64,000 bases of DNA from Ceratothoa steindachneri (taxonomy: Eukaryota; Arthropoda; Malacostraca; Isopoda; Cymothoidae). The stretch lies in the NCBI GenBank assembly GCA_963969495.1, contig OZ018318.1, positions 171,956,354 through 172,020,353 on the forward strand, written 5' to 3'. The position numbers and the translations under genes are program-made. A model generated the notes under the pieces. That model was not told the origin of the DNA. It was given only the letters and a program-made list of their open reading frames with translations, and did no database searches. Every line of letters begins with the position of its first letter. Within the stretch, counting starts at the first letter, position 1. Below are positions 1 through 11,639 of the stretch, piece by piece.

Positions 1-645
1 CACAAGGCACATAGTCCACCATCAACACTCCCTCAGAATCCCAGAAGATGGAGGCCATGATGTTCCCAGCTGATGGTTGGGTCTGGAACTTGATGGGGGT
101 CGGAGAGCCCCTGTGCTTCCAGGCCATGCTTTCGAGCTTGGTCTCGGGATCACAGTGATGGACCCACGTTTCATCACCTGTAACTATGCGTGACTCAAAT
201 CCCGCCAGGTCTTGGTTGTACATGAGCAGCAGCTCCTCCGAACTTTGACGACGTTGAAGTCAATCATGGGGTGTGAGGTTTCTAGGAACCCAAAGGGCAG
301 AGACCTTGGTCATGGCCCAATTGTCGTGGATGATGTTGATAACACTTCTATATGATATTCCAAGTTCTTGCTCGATTTCTTTAACCTTGACCCGTCGATT
401 TTCGAGGATCATCCTCTCCACACGGGCCACATTGACCTCATTGGTCACGTCTGATGGGCATCCTGACGAGAGTCCTCTTGAAGGGACTCACGACCATGGC
501 AGAACTCCCTATTCCAGTGAGCAATAGTTGCATAGGAATGGGCGGTGTCGGTGTACACTGCAGCCATGCGTTCATGGATCTCTTTTGCATTCTTGCCTTC
601 CTTGGTCAAAAATTTGATCACTGCGCGGTGCTCAACCTTCTTCAT
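1..645 (-). pseudogene. mariner transposase relic (N-terminal two thirds)
   Basis: Translation from the ATG at 645 gives a mariner DNA-binding region, and then a frame change near 445-448 leads into the second helix-turn-helix and the WVPRNLTPHD linker. An in-frame TGA (260-262) follows. Downstream the same frame reads the catalytic motif GDETWVHHCDPETK, giving the first Asp of the DDD triad, up to the window edge. The second and third Asp lie outside the window. With at least one frameshift and one stop it cannot make a full transposase. Confidence 0.85.
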
Positions 646-823
646 TGTTGAAAAATTTGTGACTGGTGATCTGCGATCAGCTACTGCTTCTTAAATAGAC
701 GAGGCAGGAGCGTGCGGCTGCAGGTCCTGCCTTATCATAACTCGTCCTAACACCCCCACAAACATCCATCCCCCTTCCCCTGTTTTGCCCTACCAATTCA
801 CAAAACTTATTGACCGCCCCTCG
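1..823 (-). mobile_element. mariner-like element, truncated by window edge
   Basis: The right end is a mariner-type terminal inverted repeat, whose reverse complement starts CGAGGGGCGGTCAATAAG. It is followed by a TA at 824-825, the expected target duplication. Transposase sequence runs leftwards and leaves the window at position 1, so the other end is not visible. The flank to the right is the reverse-transcriptase domain of a CR1-like LINE, so the mariner probably jumped into that LINE. It differs in sequence from the mariner at 50831-52132. Confidence 0.85.
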
Positions 824-825
824 TA

Positions 826-2210
826 ATTTACTTAGATTTTAGCCAAGCTTTTGATAAGGTTCCATATAGGAGACTACTTACATTAAAAATTCATGGGATA
901 TGTGGTAAAGTTTTGAATTGGATAACTGAATGACTGTAAGACAGGAAACAGAGTTGTGCTGCATGGGGTGAGTTCACAGTGGAGGGACATTATCAGTGGC
1001 ATACCTCAGGGATCCCTTCTAGGCCCTTTGTTATTCATAGTTTATATAAATGATCTTGGGGAGGCTGTAAATAGCAGTGTCACTTTTTGCTGATGATACT
1101 AAATTGGCAGCTGTAGTCAAAGAAGTTAAGGGTAGCTTTAAAGTGCAGAGTGACTTAAATAAGTTATTAGCTTGGGCTCAGAAGTGGCAGATGACTTTTA
1201 ACCTTAAAAAATGCAAAGTTCTTAACATGGGAAGGGATAATAGGGAATTTAGCTATGAAATGGATGGGCATTGGCTGAATTCAGTTGAGGATGAGAAGGA
1301 CTTAGGAGTAGTAGTAGATGGGTCACTGAAGTTTTCAAAGCAATGTATTGAGGCAAAAAATGGAGTAAATAGGGTGGTAAATAGGGTGCTAGGATACATT
1401 AAGAAGAATGTTAGCTACAAGAGTAAAGAGGTTATCCTTAAACTATAAAACTTGTATGTTAGGCTGCATTTAGAGTACTGTATACAAGCATGGTCACCAC
1501 ATTTTAGACATGACATCAACCTACTAGAGTCAGTACAAAGGAGGGCAACAAAAATAATACCTTTCCTGAAGCACCTTGAATATGAAGATCGACTGAGGGT
1601 ACTAAATATCTTCAAATTTGAGAGATGTGTGAGGGGAGATATGATTGAGCATTTTAAAATTTGTTGTGGGATGGATAAGTTGGATTTTAGCAAGTAATTT
1701 GAGTCAGAAGGTAGTAATAGGACTAGGGGTCACCACTTAAAAATTAAAAAACAGAGGGGCAGGTTGGATGTTAGATGATTATATAGGGAAGGAGGGTTAA
1801 CTTTGGGGGGTATTCTGGACTCATTCCGTTGGATGCAGTTTTTTATTATTGTATATTACGATTGATTTGGATTTTGACGAGTCTTGATGATGATGCTTTT
1901 TGTTTTTAACACCTTCCTGTATATGGTTTGAATTGTATATTGTAGATGCATGAACGGACACAATCTTATGGATTGTTTAAATTGTATATTGTAGATGCAT
2001 GATCTGACACAATCTTATGGATGCATTTTGTGGGTGGGTTTTGACAGATGCGGATGACCTTTGATAGGCCCTTGTGGCTTTTGTCATCTGTGAAATTATG
2101 TTATGTTATGCAAATGACCTTTGATAGGCCCTTGTGGCTTTGGTCATCCATGAAATTATGTTAACTCATCGATCAGGTCAACAAGGATATGACCTGGGAT
2201 TGATTGTGTA
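826..2210 (+). mobile_element. CR1-like non-LTR retrotransposon fragment
   Basis: Reverse transcriptase begins abruptly beside the mariner and runs to about 1790, followed by an AT-rich 3' UTR. The UTR contains two internal duplications: a unit of about 47 bp starting near 1935 and 1982, and a unit carrying GATAGGCCCTTGTGG near 2073 and 2118. The same tail is found on the minus strand at about 40740-41240 inside Cdk1 intron 5, which confirms a shared family. Confidence 0.8.
832..1790 (+). pseudogene. CR1-like reverse transcriptase, broken
   Basis: Motifs appear in order: LDFSQAFDKV (RT block with a catalytic Asp), SGIPQGSLLGPLLF, then the FADDTK active-site block near 1080, EKDLGVVVDGSLKFS, the thumb-like RRATKIIPFLKHLEYEDR near 1530, and the RGHHLKIKKQRG tail near 1730. 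This order and the C-terminal half are typical of the CR1/L2 group. Frames change near 930, 1075 and 1447 and the end is shortened (GRLDVR runs straight on to a DDYI-like end), so the copy is dead. The N-terminal endonuclease is absent. Confidence 0.85.
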
Positions 2211-2249
2211 GTCCCCACATAGGCAGTGTCTACTATTCAACTCCTTGAT

Positions 2250-2560
2250 GAGGATAAACAGCCTCATAAGAACATAAGAAAAGAAGGAGACTGCAAAAGA
2301 CCATTCATGGCCTACACTTGGCAGCTCCTGTTCCAGTCAACACACAAAAGATTTCTTACCAGAGAAAAGTCATCAATATTGTGCTACAATCTGGCAGAAG
2401 TCCACTGTATTGAATTTGGCTGACAGTAGAATGCAAGCAGAAATAACAGTATACCTCTTATCCAGGTGTGCTACAATGCCTGAAAAGTTATAGCAAATAG
2501 ATGAAGAGAGACATCATGTGTAGGTATCTTCCAGAACCTATCAAATCTCTCCTTAAACTT
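2250..2560 (+). repeat. possible dispersed-repeat fragment
   Basis: The stretch starting near 2265 (CATAAGAACATAAGAAAAG) resembles a high-copy tail sequence that I recall from decapod genomes, associated with CR1/L2-like elements. This is recollection rather than a search. No coding potential was seen. Confidence 0.3.
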
Positions 2561-2639
2561 TCTGTAAAACCATGCTTTTTACTTCAAATTAAAATATAAA
2601 CCACCATCCCCTTCTAACAGCATCAGACAATCTTTCTTA

Positions 2640-2890
2640 ATTCAATGGCCTTCAACCACTACGGCCATTGGGGCAGGACCTAGATTTACATGGATGGTAT
2701 CCAAATCACAGATCACTACTTGGGGGCACGACAGGAAACAGCACCAACTGAACTCTAGGAACCACTTCTTTGCAGCACATATAACCAAAGCATGGAATAA
2801 CCTTGGCCAAAACATTGCTGATGCACCCACATTCAATGCATTTAATTCAAGGCTGGAGGAGTGGAGCAGCTACTGCTTCTCGTATTGACT
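2640..2890 (+). pseudogene. CR1-like LINE 3' terminal ORF fragment
   Basis: An open frame at 2694-2885 ends with the canonical CR1 C-terminal layout: an RGH-like start (TTWGHDRKQ), FFAAHITKAWNNL, then DAPTFNAFNSRLEEW. The spacing matches the end of CR1 ORF2. Nothing upstream extends it, so it is a 5'-truncated relic. Confidence 0.6.
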
Positions 2891-4723
2891 TCACCATGGG
2901 AGGTATTAATGTGAAGGAATTGCCTGATACTCTGAAGAGGATCACCATCACCTTAGTATGGGTCTTGTTACCCTGATCGGGTAACAAATGACCATACTTA
3001 AGGTAAATACTAAACCATATGGCAGCAGTTAGGAAATATTCAAAACTAATGATGCACAATGGGGCTTAGGCATCAGCAATGATGTAGGCTCTCTTTAGGG
3101 AATACCCTTGCTAATATTTCGTCGTTTGATGTGCATGATCACATAGGGTCATAGGTTAAAGGTAGGTAACACTTGCTAAATACTGGCAAACTAAGGGCTG
3201 ACCTCAGAATTGAAATGGGGCACTCATTTGTAATTCTCGTGGATCATCTATTAGAGATTTTCCTTGGCTAGGTCAAAATGAAGGAAACTCACAAAAATAT
3301 GGGGAAAATAAAAATTTGTCATGTAACATAAGTAACAGAATGAGGTGAGGAACATAAATGGGATGAATTAGAGGCAATATGAAAGTTTAATTTTCCAAAT
3401 CCATTTTTTTTTTTACCAGAGTGAGATATTGTAGCAGTGTGTTAAAAGTGCGGAGAAAATATTGAAAAAAAGTTCTCTTGTAAAGAAAATAAACAAAAAT
3501 TAAGAAATGATTAAACATTTGACGGTCAAAAATAGGCGGGTCAGAATCAAAGGACGAATGAACCAATCAAACGGTTTTTTGCATCCCGCCAATAAAATTG
3601 TCATTTTACAAGGAATGTAACTTTAGAATATTATAGTTATATTTAATGTTTTTATTATAAAGTATGAGATCCAATGTAAGAATAGTTCAGTGTATATTCA
3701 TCCAGAATGAAAATTAAATAAACAAGAAAATTCCCTTCTTTGAGCAAAACGATCACTTTCATGCATAAAATAAGTTACTTCCTTCCAGCCCCACCTGCTT
3801 CAATTCGATCGGAGCGTACAGTAAATTCCCTTTTAACATTATAGAAAGAGAAATCCTTTTGTGAGTCTTGACAACACCTAGTAAACTTCAAGAACAAAGC
3901 AAGGATAGACAAAAGGAAAAGAAAACGAAATTCGGAATAGAGATGACAAAGAATACGAATGAATAAATAGATAACTCCAATGTATGGATTTATTTTATCA
4001 CGGGTGGGGAGGGAAAACCGTGCCCTTTAATTTATTACCCTGCATGTTTAGGAGGAAAGGGCGGTAATGGGCAAGATGGTTACGGAACCCATCTAACCAA
4101 TACACTTAATCTGCGTGGTGTGAAGCAAGTGAGTGTAAAGAAAATGAGAGATATATGTGATAACGGAGGGACGAAATAAAGTAGTGAATATGTTCAAAGG
4201 GGGATTTCAACTGCTTGCTTTATATAAAACAAAATAAAGGAGAATGAAAACTTTAGTGTAGTGCGATTATAGGGTCTGGGTAAGGTTTTCTCTCTTGTTG
4301 TTTCGTAGACTGGGTTGAGTGATCAAAAGTTTCCTTATGGGATGAAGGAAATTTGGAGCAGGATTCAACTTCTTTATTAGGTGGAAGCGTAGACGTGTAT
4401 ACAAGTGGTCAACAGGAAATATAACTTTTCTTCTTGAATAATAATAACTTTGAGAGCAAGTCACCTCAAGAAAACGCCATCGATTTTTACCCTTTTTCCC
4501 CACGGGGACTTCAAGAACAAGATCTATTTTGTACGGAGCCACGTATAGCCGTCCCATGATATAGTACTGCAAACTGGGGAGTTTAACTTCCTTTACGAAA
4601 GAAAATTAATACAAAAGGGAAGTTTATCTTCCTATTTAAGAAAGAGAAATACTACAAATGGCAAGTTTGTTTTCCCATTTATAAGGTTCAATGTGTGAAG
4701 CGTTTAAAATTTTCAAACGAATC
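2890..4723. other. no gene recognised
   Basis: AT-rich sequence with no recognisable protein. An open frame on the minus strand at 4267-4572 has no motif I recognise and is not supported by composition or context. The only structured item is a hairpin at 2949-3005, listed separately. Confidence 0.5.
2949..3005. repeat. imperfect hairpin of about 57 nt
   Basis: Left arm CACCTTAGTATGGGTCTTG continues to TTACCC. Right arm GGGTAACAAATGACCATAC continues to TTAAGGT. They pair over about 25 bp with small bulges around a 4-5 nt loop. This could be a MITE remnant or a small-RNA-like hairpin; the short loop makes a microRNA precursor unlikely. Confidence 0.45.
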
Positions 4724-4906
4724 TTTGGAGATGATAGCTCGTGGTACGAAGACGAAAAGAGACAAGCACTGACATTAGTGCATCCCAATGGTAGGATTTT
4801 AATGTACTACCACGATCAGTCATGATCGTTGAGGGAACACCAAAACGAAAAACCCTTGCGGAGATGAAGGCTCGAGTTGCAGTGAAAGCTCTAATGTCCG
4901 AGATAG

Positions 4907-5096
4907 TATAGCGTACGAGAAGTGCAGGCGAGCGACTTAAAAGCTTCGTTTGAATGAGTCTTTTTTGAGACTCAGGATGGCCGAGTGGATTCGCCGCTGG
5001 CTAACAATGTTCCAGTGACGCGGGAAGCGGTTCGCAACTCGCCTACGCTATTATTTTTTTATTATTTTCCCCCTTTCCTACTCTCCTATATCTACA
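4907..5096 (+). repeat. TRIM copy 1, left LTR with tRNA-like boxes
   Basis: About 190 bp. Contains a small hairpin (GAGTC-TTTTTT-GAGACTC region near 4956-4973), then a Pol III box A TGGCCGAGTGG at 4978-4988 and a box B-like GGTTCGCAACTC at 5029-5040. The stretch TCAGGATGGCCGAGTGG matches the start of eukaryotic tRNA-Leu genes as I know them. The 40 bp between boxes fits a long-variable-arm (Leu/Ser) tRNA. The acceptor stem is not conserved. Confidence 0.75.
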
Positions 5097-5203
5097 ATGG
5101 TGCCCAGACCCGGGAGGGGTAGCGTTGGCCCTTAGGTAACATTCTCAAACGGGCTCTCTTCATTTCTTCAAAATACGCTTCACTTCTAGGAGGGGTCGGG
5201 GAT

Positions 5204-5391
5204 TGTATAGCGTACGAGAAGTGCACGGTAGCGGCTTAGAAGCTTCGTTTGAATGAGTCTTTTTTTAGACTCAGGATAGCCGAGTGGATTCGCCGCTGGC
5301 TAACAGTGATCCAGCGACGCGGGAAGCTGTTCGCAACTCGCCTACGCTATTATTTTTTCTTTGCCCCCTTACCTACTCTCCTTTATCTACA
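5204..5391 (+). repeat. TRIM copy 1, right LTR
   Basis: This is the direct repeat of the left LTR and begins with the TG that the left one has lost. It has box A TAGCCGAGTGG and box B-like TGTTCGCAACTC. It ends TATCTACA immediately before the Gypsy C integrase sequence. Confidence 0.75.
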
Positions 5392-6305
5392 TTAGGAAAT
5401 GCCTCTGACCAACGAGTAAAACGGTCGGTCATGTTGATGAGATAGGTGCAACCATGAGAAAAGGGCAGGGGGTATACCGGATCGATGTAAACGGCGTCAA
5501 AACGTGCCGATGGAAGAGGAAAAGCAGACAAAGGGGTCTTTGTGTGGCGTTGAACCTTTCCGCGTTGACAAGATAAACATGCGCGGGTCCATTTGGCCAC
5601 GTCGGTGTTCATACCTGTCCACGCATAACGTTGTGTAATGAGCTTGTGAGTAGCTCGAATGCCAGGATGGAAGAGACCATGATTTTGGTCAAAAATGTGC
5701 CGACGGTAAGCGAGAGGAATAAGTGGACGAGGAAAGTCAGAGATGCGTACCCGAAATCGATCAAATGCGAGAGAGAGAGAGAGAGAGAGAGCGTCCGGAA
5801 CGACGTTTGATGAACCAGGAACGTAGTGAATATCGTTTGTAATCTGCAGGATGATGTCAAGATCACAAGAATCAACAGCAGAGGTGCTACTAGCGGGAAG
5901 CGCACCAACCAACGGCTTATAGGCTGTTAAAACAGTAAATTCACGCCCTTCTAAGTATTGGCGGAAATAGCCGAGGGCGAGGTAAACAGTAAGGAGTTCG
6001 CGGAAAAACTTACTGTACCTCTGTTGAGAAGGAATAAGTACTTTGGAGAAGAAAGCGAGCGGTTGCCAAGAGTCACCAATCTTCTACTGCAACGTCGCAC
6101 CAACATAGGTAGCGGACGCGTCCGAAGCAACGCTTATGGAAGCTCCTGGGCAAGGATGGGGCAGGGAAACAGCGAAAACCATAGCCTCGCACGTTTCGGA
6201 AGACCAGGATAGAGGAAGGTTCTTCTTGGATTTTGCAAACAGATCATAGAGAGGTTGCATGATGTTAGAAATGTTGGAAATCAATCTGTGGTAAAAGTTT
6301 ACCAA
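5392..6305 (-). pseudogene. Gypsy C RNase H and integrase fragments
   Basis: The minus strand at 6305-6084 reads FYHRLISNISNIMQPLYDLF and then the RNase H-like DASATYVGATLQ. The frame at 5912-5373 gives the tether segment, the zinc-binding region (YRRHIFDQNHGLFHPG, then WTRACLSCQRGK) and the start of the integrase core (FDAVYIDPVYPLPF), ending at FTRWSEAFP. There it meets the TRIM. The (GA)n-like run at about 5768-5791 encodes SLSLSL inside the frame. The core continues at 4906-4740 with the TIMTDRGS motif holding the second catalytic Asp. Confidence 0.8.
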
Positions 6306-6449
6306 ATCCCTGAAGAAGGTCGGGGAAAATCCCGAATAATTGCAACTTTATCCTCGACAGATTGACCTGAGGAAAAACTGAGCTTGCAGAGGTGACAGAG
6401 CTACGAATCACTTGTGTTTTTAGTTTAAAGGATTAGGCTGTGCTGATGA

Positions 6450-7720
6450 GCTTGAAGTTGGGGTAAGATAATCCGTAGAGTTCTGCTGATTTTATCGCGT
6501 TGAGGTTGGTGAATTAGGGTATGTGAAGAAGATGGAGTTGAAAAACGCACATGATGTTGGCCCGTGCATGGGTGTGATCATTTCTCTGCCTTTGCACCAA
6601 ACCTGCAAGAGCAAGAAACCGGTGCGACTCTACCGCATCCAGGCAAGCCCCATTTAGGAACAAGTCCGGTTCGGTGTGAAGCGGTGAATGGAAGCCGAAG
6701 TGCACCACCTTAGTCTTGGGCAGAGAAAACCGAAAGTGCTGCGCTCCGGCATAGCGAGAGATGCGGTTTAGAGCCTATGGATTCAACGTTCAAATGTAGC
6801 CATCCTAGTTGCCACCAAAAGAGATCGAAAGTTGTCTGCGTAAAGTGTACCATGAAGATTTTCCACTAGAACTGATATGCTACCATTTATGTTCCAGACA
6901 AAGAATGAATGTGAGGACACCTCCCTACGAGAGTTCCTCTTCCTGACTTATTTGACTGGATAGAGCTCCTGTACCTGTAGAAAAAATCGAGGATCACTTA
7001 GAAATTCAGCCCCCCAAAAAATAAAATGATACCGTATCGTCATGCAGTATCATAGACCTTCCCCAGAGAGAGAGAGAAAAAAGGCGGTCTGCAAAGTAAG
7101 GCCTTGCAGATAGTATTTTCCAGCCGGAATAGGACATTTGACGTGGAATGAAACTTACGGAACCTGCACTGTGTAAGAGACAGGTTGCTCTCGGCTTTCT
7201 AGAAAAAAAAAAACTAATATAAGGTTAACCAATTTCTCCATCAACTTTAACACGCAGGAAGCCCCTTCTGCAAAAGGGGCTTTCACGTTAAGCGAAGACA
7301 CCTATGCTCCCCACCACACCACACCCTAAAATATCGGCGGCGTGCGTCGAAACATAAATGAAATAGGCTTTTTTGACAAAAATTTTGTGAGAAATCGTTC
7401 GGCGGCGCTTATAGTCCATAGAGATATCTCGCTTCTCTCTAAGGGTTGTATAACCATCGGTTTACCATCAAGTAGGTTGGCCGCGTGCAGAATTGCCAGA
7501 CCTTCTAGGAATTGTAGTCAGGCCCACGACGATGATGTTACCGAGAAAAAACTTAACAGACTTATTATCAGACATAAATTCCTCAACTAGTATAGATAAA
7601 GCAGCCATTTCCTGAAATTCAGCCTACCGAGTCCCTTCCAATCACCACCGAGGCAATTTCTCAGGCGACAGCGGGGAGGAAATGATATTTGGGGAAATGG
7701 TCATTTTGTGAAAGTCATTG
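6450..7720 (-). mobile_element. LINE-X (I/Jockey-group) fragment a
   Basis: LINE-X is a label used here for a degenerate non-LTR family with repeated copies across the window. In this copy the minus strand reads the C-terminal RT segment (HFGFHSPLHTEPDLFLNG, then ESHRFLALA near 6700-6600), the VKAYDT-like segment near 7030, and the LMEKLV segment near 7230. DNA similar to 43.7-43.8 kb follows up to about 7700. Many stops and frame changes; no intact ORF. A (GA)n run lies at about 7066-7078. Confidence 0.6.
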
Positions 7721-8060
7721 ACCACCAGAGCTGGGCCCCAAACCGTTATGCAGTTAATACCTTTTCATTAACGATTTGACTTTGAAAAGGGGAGTAATTA
7801 ATTTTCATTTTAACGGACCTATTTAATAATTCAGAGTATAGCTGTATCTCATTCCAGTTTCAGCGTATAAATTTTTGATCACCACAGGAATGACAGAGCG
7901 GCCCTCTCATTTTGCGTCTGCCACTAAGTAGTAGAGCTTGTGTGTGCGACGGTGCGACGGTGTAAGACAGTTTCGAAATGAAAACAGAAAATACATTTAA
8001 GTTAGTGTTTGTTTTTAAATTATTAGAATAAAACAAAATTTCAGGCAATTTGTGTATTGG

Positions 8061-9414
<1,354 letters not shown>

Positions 9415-9499
<85 letters not shown>

Positions 9500-9500
9500 A
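9415..9500. repeat. (TA)n microsatellite 2
   Basis: About 85 bp of TA ending TATATGTATA. It separates the start codon of the DD41D transposase from the palindromic MITE and occupies the place of the transposon's 5' terminus. Confidence 0.97.
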
Positions 9501-10064
<564 letters not shown>

Positions 10065-10065
<1 letters not shown>

Positions 10066-11639
10066 CATATTTAAGGTTTTAGAAGCAACCAACTAATAAT
10101 GGCTGTAGGGAAATCGATACCCTACCCTCAAACTTGAGGCCCTGTTCGGTAACCGCAACGGGCTGGCATTTGTCGGCGTAACCCGATTATTTAACCCCCC
10201 CCCCCGCTCTCTCTCCCCCTCGTCTCGAGGATCACCAGAAAGGTCTCCCACAACCACATAATGCTCGAATCATCAAGTTTCGGGCCCGGCGATCCTAATA
10301 TTTGTTAAACCGGCAATATTTCCCCTAAAAGTTGGTATTTAATTTCACTTCATTGACGAAATTAGAAGAGAGTCGACCAAAAGCCAGAAGGTGCCTTTAG
10401 GGCTAAGTGAAAGACGCTCGGCGAAGAACCATTAGAGGAGAAGGCTTAATTCCGAAGATCTCCCCCCCCCTTTTCCTCCCCTAACCCCAGTGAGGTGGCC
10501 AAGTCTATATATGGATAATTGTCGAAGAACGTGGGGGATCGAGTTAGTCATCCAGACGACGAAGTCCAGACTAGAGGCCCGACAACCAACGAAAGAGACA
10601 TAGAACAAGCTCATCCTGAGCCAGTTCCTGGTGGTTACACCGAAAATTAGCATCTTGTCTCATGAAGATCGAGTTTGTGATTGAGACGACAAGTCTGGTT
10701 AAGTGCCAAGCAACCCTACGAAAGGAACACAGAAGAAGCTCATGTTGAGCCAGTTCCTGGTGGTCACACCGAAAGTTAAGTTAGCGTAGGGGCACGGAGG
10801 AAAGCCGGGATGTAGTTTTCTCGCTTAGGGAACCAAAGTGAGGCTGTTTTTAGCTTCGGCTCTGAAAACGTTAGTACGAGCCTGGACTGACTTGCAGACC
10901 AACGGGGTAAGGAGCCTCCCTAACTGGGACCGATCTCCTCTCTGAAGACATGGTGCTTCGAAGATTTACCAGAACACCGATAAAGATGTCAATTCCTGCC
11001 CCGCCAGACGCTGTGCAAGCTCTACTACCGAGGGTTAAAAGAATTCATCTTTTATACCCGAAACTCGGGAGAGGTTCACATGGCTCGGGAAGTAGATATG
11101 ATGTCAAGCGCCCTTCTTAGGGTGAGAGCTGCTTGATTATCTCCTCCATTTCGTCCTTTCTAAACTTGCGGAAACCACGGGAAGCCAAGATGGGCTCCCA
11201 TCTCTCGATAACCAGTCCGGGAAGGAATGCGGTGGTTAGCTGAAATGGCCGGCGGGTTCTTCCGGCGGGAGGCCACCAGACATCAGGCCGGAAGGGGAAG
11301 GTTTGATATCGCGGCCCGCCCGGAAGGGAGGTGGGGAAACGTGGGAGCATTAGCCTATTCTCCTACATCCCTACCCATCCCGAGGGGAAATTATTCTGAA
11401 GCGGAACGAGTGATAATGTCACAAGATATAACCTACTCGCAGTTACAATCTATAGCCAAAATGAGATCCCAGGAAACATACATACGCAAAACACACACAA
11501 AAAAAAATTAACCTAATGAAATGGCACTATTTCGCGACAAGGTCTTAGAAATTACAGGAATAACTAGACATACATTAAAAAATAGAATATACATATATAC
11601 AAAAGAAAAAAATAACAATCGCCAGAGAGTTTCGGTTAG
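10065..11639. other. unassigned sequence, possibly Gypsy-associated
   Basis: Contains poly-C stretches (10196-10205, 10463-10471), a two-copy tandem duplication (10537-10783) and GC-richer DNA up to about 11400. Open frames on the minus strand (10653-10432, 11350-11117) have no motifs I recognise. It lies downstream, in minus-strand sense, of a Gypsy RNase H relic and could be its decayed 3' part, but integrase motifs were not found. Confidence 0.35.
10537..10783. repeat. tandem duplication, 130 bp period, two units
   Basis: Units start GATCGAGTT at 10537 and 10667. They share GAGCCAGTTCCTGGTGGT and CACCGAAA near their ends, with about 20% divergence by eye. Confidence 0.75.

Larger units (their letters stand above)
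4907..5391 (+). mobile_element. TRIM-like miniature LTR retrotransposon, copy 1
   Basis: Two direct repeats (4907-5096 and 5204-5391, roughly 90% alike by eye) flank 107 bp of non-coding internal DNA. The repeats start TGTATAGCGTACGAG (the first copy lacks the leading TG) and end TATCTACA. The internal part starts with a primer-binding-site-like TGGTGCCCAGACCCGGGA at 5098-5115 and ends with a purine-rich AGGAGGGGTCGGGGA just before the second repeat. Flanks ATAG (4903-4906) and TTAG (5392-5395) look like a 4 bp target duplication with one change. No protein is encoded, so it would depend on another element's enzymes. A tandem SINE is the alternative, but PBS, purine tract and duplication favour a TRIM. 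Confidence 0.8.
4724..6440 (-). mobile_element. Gypsy retrotransposon relic C, internally deleted, hosting a TRIM
   Basis: This is the same family as the Gypsy A element at 24.3-34.6 kb. Reading on the minus strand: a short pre-protease segment (about 6440-6365), a junction straight to the end of RT (removing protease and most of RT), RNase H (6305-6084), the connecting region, and integrase (5912-5392). Integrase resumes at 4906-4724 on the far side of the TRIM insertion. The sequence after 4724 no longer matches. No LTRs were recognised beside it. Confidence 0.8.

Noticed and set aside
4267..4572. 101-codon open frame on the minus strand
   Set aside because: No recognisable motif, no supporting context, AT-rich surroundings; likely chance.
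4978..5045. Functional tRNA-Leu genes in the TRIM LTRs
   Set aside because: The 3' side does not pair with the 5' acceptor bases and the box B is imperfect; only the promoter-like core and 5' half resemble a tRNA.
4907..5391. Reading the two 190 bp repeats as a SINE dimer
   Set aside because: The internal primer-binding-site-like sequence, purine tract and flanking near-identical tetranucleotides fit an LTR element better, and a second copy has the identical layout.
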